Shown here: positions 5,127 to 6,285 of the stretch, in pieces | How the letters are laid out: every line of letters starts with the position of its first letter | How positions within the stretch are numbered: position 1 is the stretch's first letter | Origin: Acidobacteriota bacterium | GTDB taxonomy: Bacteria; Acidobacteriota; Vicinamibacteria; Vicinamibacterales; UBA8438 | Reading direction: 5' to 3' | DNA: 6,285 nt | Assembly (NCBI GenBank): GCA_003533545.1 | Contig: DQEK01000029.1 | Location: 1-6,285 of the forward strand | Program-made: the position numbers and the translations under genes | The notes under the pieces: generated by a model | What the model was told of the DNA's origin: nothing | Seen by the model: the letters and a program-made list of their open reading frames with translations, nothing else | The model's database searches: none

Positions 5127-6285
5127 GTGAGCCAACTCATCGAATGTGTTCCGAACTTTTCTGAGGGCTTCGACGTAGCCGTGATCAAGCAGATCACGGA
5201 TGCCATCGAAGCGGTCGATGGGGTGACGCTCCTGGATGTGGATCCAGGCGTCGACACCAACCGAACGGTCGTGACGTTTGTCGGAGCGCCCGAGCCAGTG
5301 ATCGAGGCAGCAGTGCGGGCCGCCGCCAAAGCCAAGGAACTGATCGACATGCGCACCCACACGGGTGCGCATCCAAGATTTGGTGCGATGGACGTGTGCC
5401 CGCTCGTTCCCGTCGCCAACATCACGATGGACGAGGTCGTATCGTGGGCCCACCGGCTCGCCGAACGGTTGGGCATGGAGGTTGGCATCTCAGGATTCTT
5501 GTATGAGTACGCCGCCAAGATCCCCGAACGACGCAATCTGGCGACGTGTCGGGCGGGCGAATACGAAGCGCTGCCGGAACGTTTGTCCGATCCCGCCTGG
5601 AAGACTGACTTCGGACCGGGCACGTTCGATCCCATGTACGGTGTGACCGCCGTCGGTGCTCGAGACTTTCTGGTTGCCTACAACGTGAATCTCAATACCA
5701 CGAGTACGCGTTACGCGAACGCCATTGCTTTCGACGTTCGTGAGAAGGGTCGAGTGAAGACTATCGACGGAACAGCAATTCTGGACAAGCAAGGTAACAA
5801 GGTCTGGCAACCCGGCTCTCTAGAGTGCGTGAAGGGGATCGGTTGGTTCATCGAAGAGTACGGCATTGCACAGATCTCGATGAATCTGACGAACATCTCG
5901 GTCACGCCCGTGCACGTCGCCTTCGACGAATGCTGTGAGCGGGCGCGGGCGCGCGGGATACGGGTGACGGGCTCCGAGGTCGTGGGCCTTCTGCCGCTAG
6001 CCTCGATGCTCGAAGCCGGCAAGTACTTTCTTCGCAAGCAACAGCGGTCTTTAGGCGTGCCGGATGCGGAGCTCATCAAGATTGCCCTCAAGTCCATGGG
6101 TCTCGATGAACTCAAGGCGTTCAACCCTCAAGAGAAGATCATTGAGTACGCCGTGGCCAGCCGGAGTAATTCGAACCGACTCATAGACAAAACGCTCGAG
6201 GCGTTCGTGTACGAGACGGCGTCGGAGTCACCGACACCTGGCGGTGGCTCGATATCCGCGGTCATGGGCTCACTGGCTGCAGCCC
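5127..6285 (+). CDS. ftcD: Glutamate formiminotransferase / formimidoyltetrahydrofolate cyclodeaminase (3' end beyond the window)
   Basis: The formiminotransferase half transfers the formimino group of formimino-L-glutamate to tetrahydrofolate, the last step of one histidine degradation route. The cyclodeaminase half then releases ammonia to give 5,10-methenyl-THF. Both act in the cytoplasm. 386 codons are visible, open to the right edge. The start IECVPNFSEG (5-14) is the family hallmark. His82 in TGAHPRFGAMDVCP (79-92) matches the catalytic histidine of mammalian FTCD. The C-terminal formiminotransferase subdomain follows (FLVAYNVNLNTTSTRYANAI; GIGWFIEEYGIAQISMNLT), then a linker (FNPQEKIIEYAV) and SPTPGGGSISA (368-378), which opens the cyclodeaminase domain. 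Residues about 207-231 hold a loop longer than in the mammalian enzyme, as in Bacteroidetes-type FtcD. GTG is chosen because homology begins there. Its Shine-Dalgarno (GGA, 9 nt upstream) is weak. In-frame GTG 5058 and TTG 5103 would add unrelated residues. Confidence 0.97.
   Translation, partial: MSQLIECVPNFSEGFDVAVIKQITDAIEAVDGVTLLDVDPGVDTNRTVVTFVGAPEPVIEAAVRAAAKAKELIDMRTHTGAHPRFGAMDVCPLVPVANITMDEVVSWAHRLAERLGMEVGISGFLYEYAAKIPERRNLATCRAGEYEALPERLSDPAWKTDFGPGTFDPMYGVTAVGARDFLVAYNVNLNTTSTRYANAIAFDVREKGRVKTIDGTAILDKQGNKVWQPGSLECVKGIGWFIEEYGIAQISMNLTNISVTPVHVAFDECCERARARGIRVTGSEVVGLLPLASMLEAGKYFLRKQQRSLGVPDAELIKIALKSMGLDELKAFNPQEKIIEYAVASRSNSNRLIDKTLEAFVYETASESPTPGGGSISAVMGSLAAA

Noticed and set aside
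4988..5635. 215-codon open frame on the minus strand
   Set aside because: It lies antisense to the start of ftcD. Its translation is Ser/Arg/Pro-rich and low in recognisable structure, while the plus strand encodes an unmistakable formiminotransferase.

Overview
The window (about 55-60% GC by eye) holds four protein-coding genes in two divergent units. Three genes run leftward on the minus strand as one tight operon, and one gene runs rightward on the plus strand. Two genes are cut by the window edges. The protein families point to a Gram-negative bacterium from a group rich in 'planctomycete-type' cytochromes and HXXSHH proteins. Acidobacteriota (Vicinamibacteria-like) is my first guess. Planctomycetota, Verrucomicrobiota or Gemmatimonadota are possible. 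No marker gene in the window settles this.

Minus-strand operon, in transcription order: (1) 4827-3577, a lipoprotein with an NHL-repeat beta-propeller that keeps the positions of the metal-ligand and catalytic residues of peptidylglycine alpha-amidating lyase (PAL); (2) 3564-1066, a large exported protein with the DUF1587-DUF1595-DUF1592-DUF1588-DUF1585 architecture and two CXXCH haem c motifs; (3) 1043 to the left edge, a Tat-exported DUF1552/HXXSHH protein. The gaps are 12 and 22 bp, and each start has its own Shine-Dalgarno. All three products carry export signals, so they probably act together in the periplasm or at the cell surface. The pair (2)+(3) is a recurrent but biochemically undefined partnership. 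A PAL-like lipoprotein as the leading gene is the most interesting point here.

Divergent intergenic region (4828-5126, 299 bp): it holds a perfect TATAAT for the leftward operon, a TTGAAC-17 bp-TAGAAT candidate promoter for the rightward gene, and an 8-bp inverted repeat lying across both. I see no RNA gene in it.

Plus strand, 5127 to the right edge: ftcD, glutamate formiminotransferase fused to the beginning of a formimidoyltetrahydrofolate cyclodeaminase domain. It belongs to histidine degradation and one-carbon folate metabolism. It has no evident functional link to the leftward operon.

No mobile elements, CRISPR arrays, tRNA or rRNA genes were found. All four reading frames are intact over the visible length.
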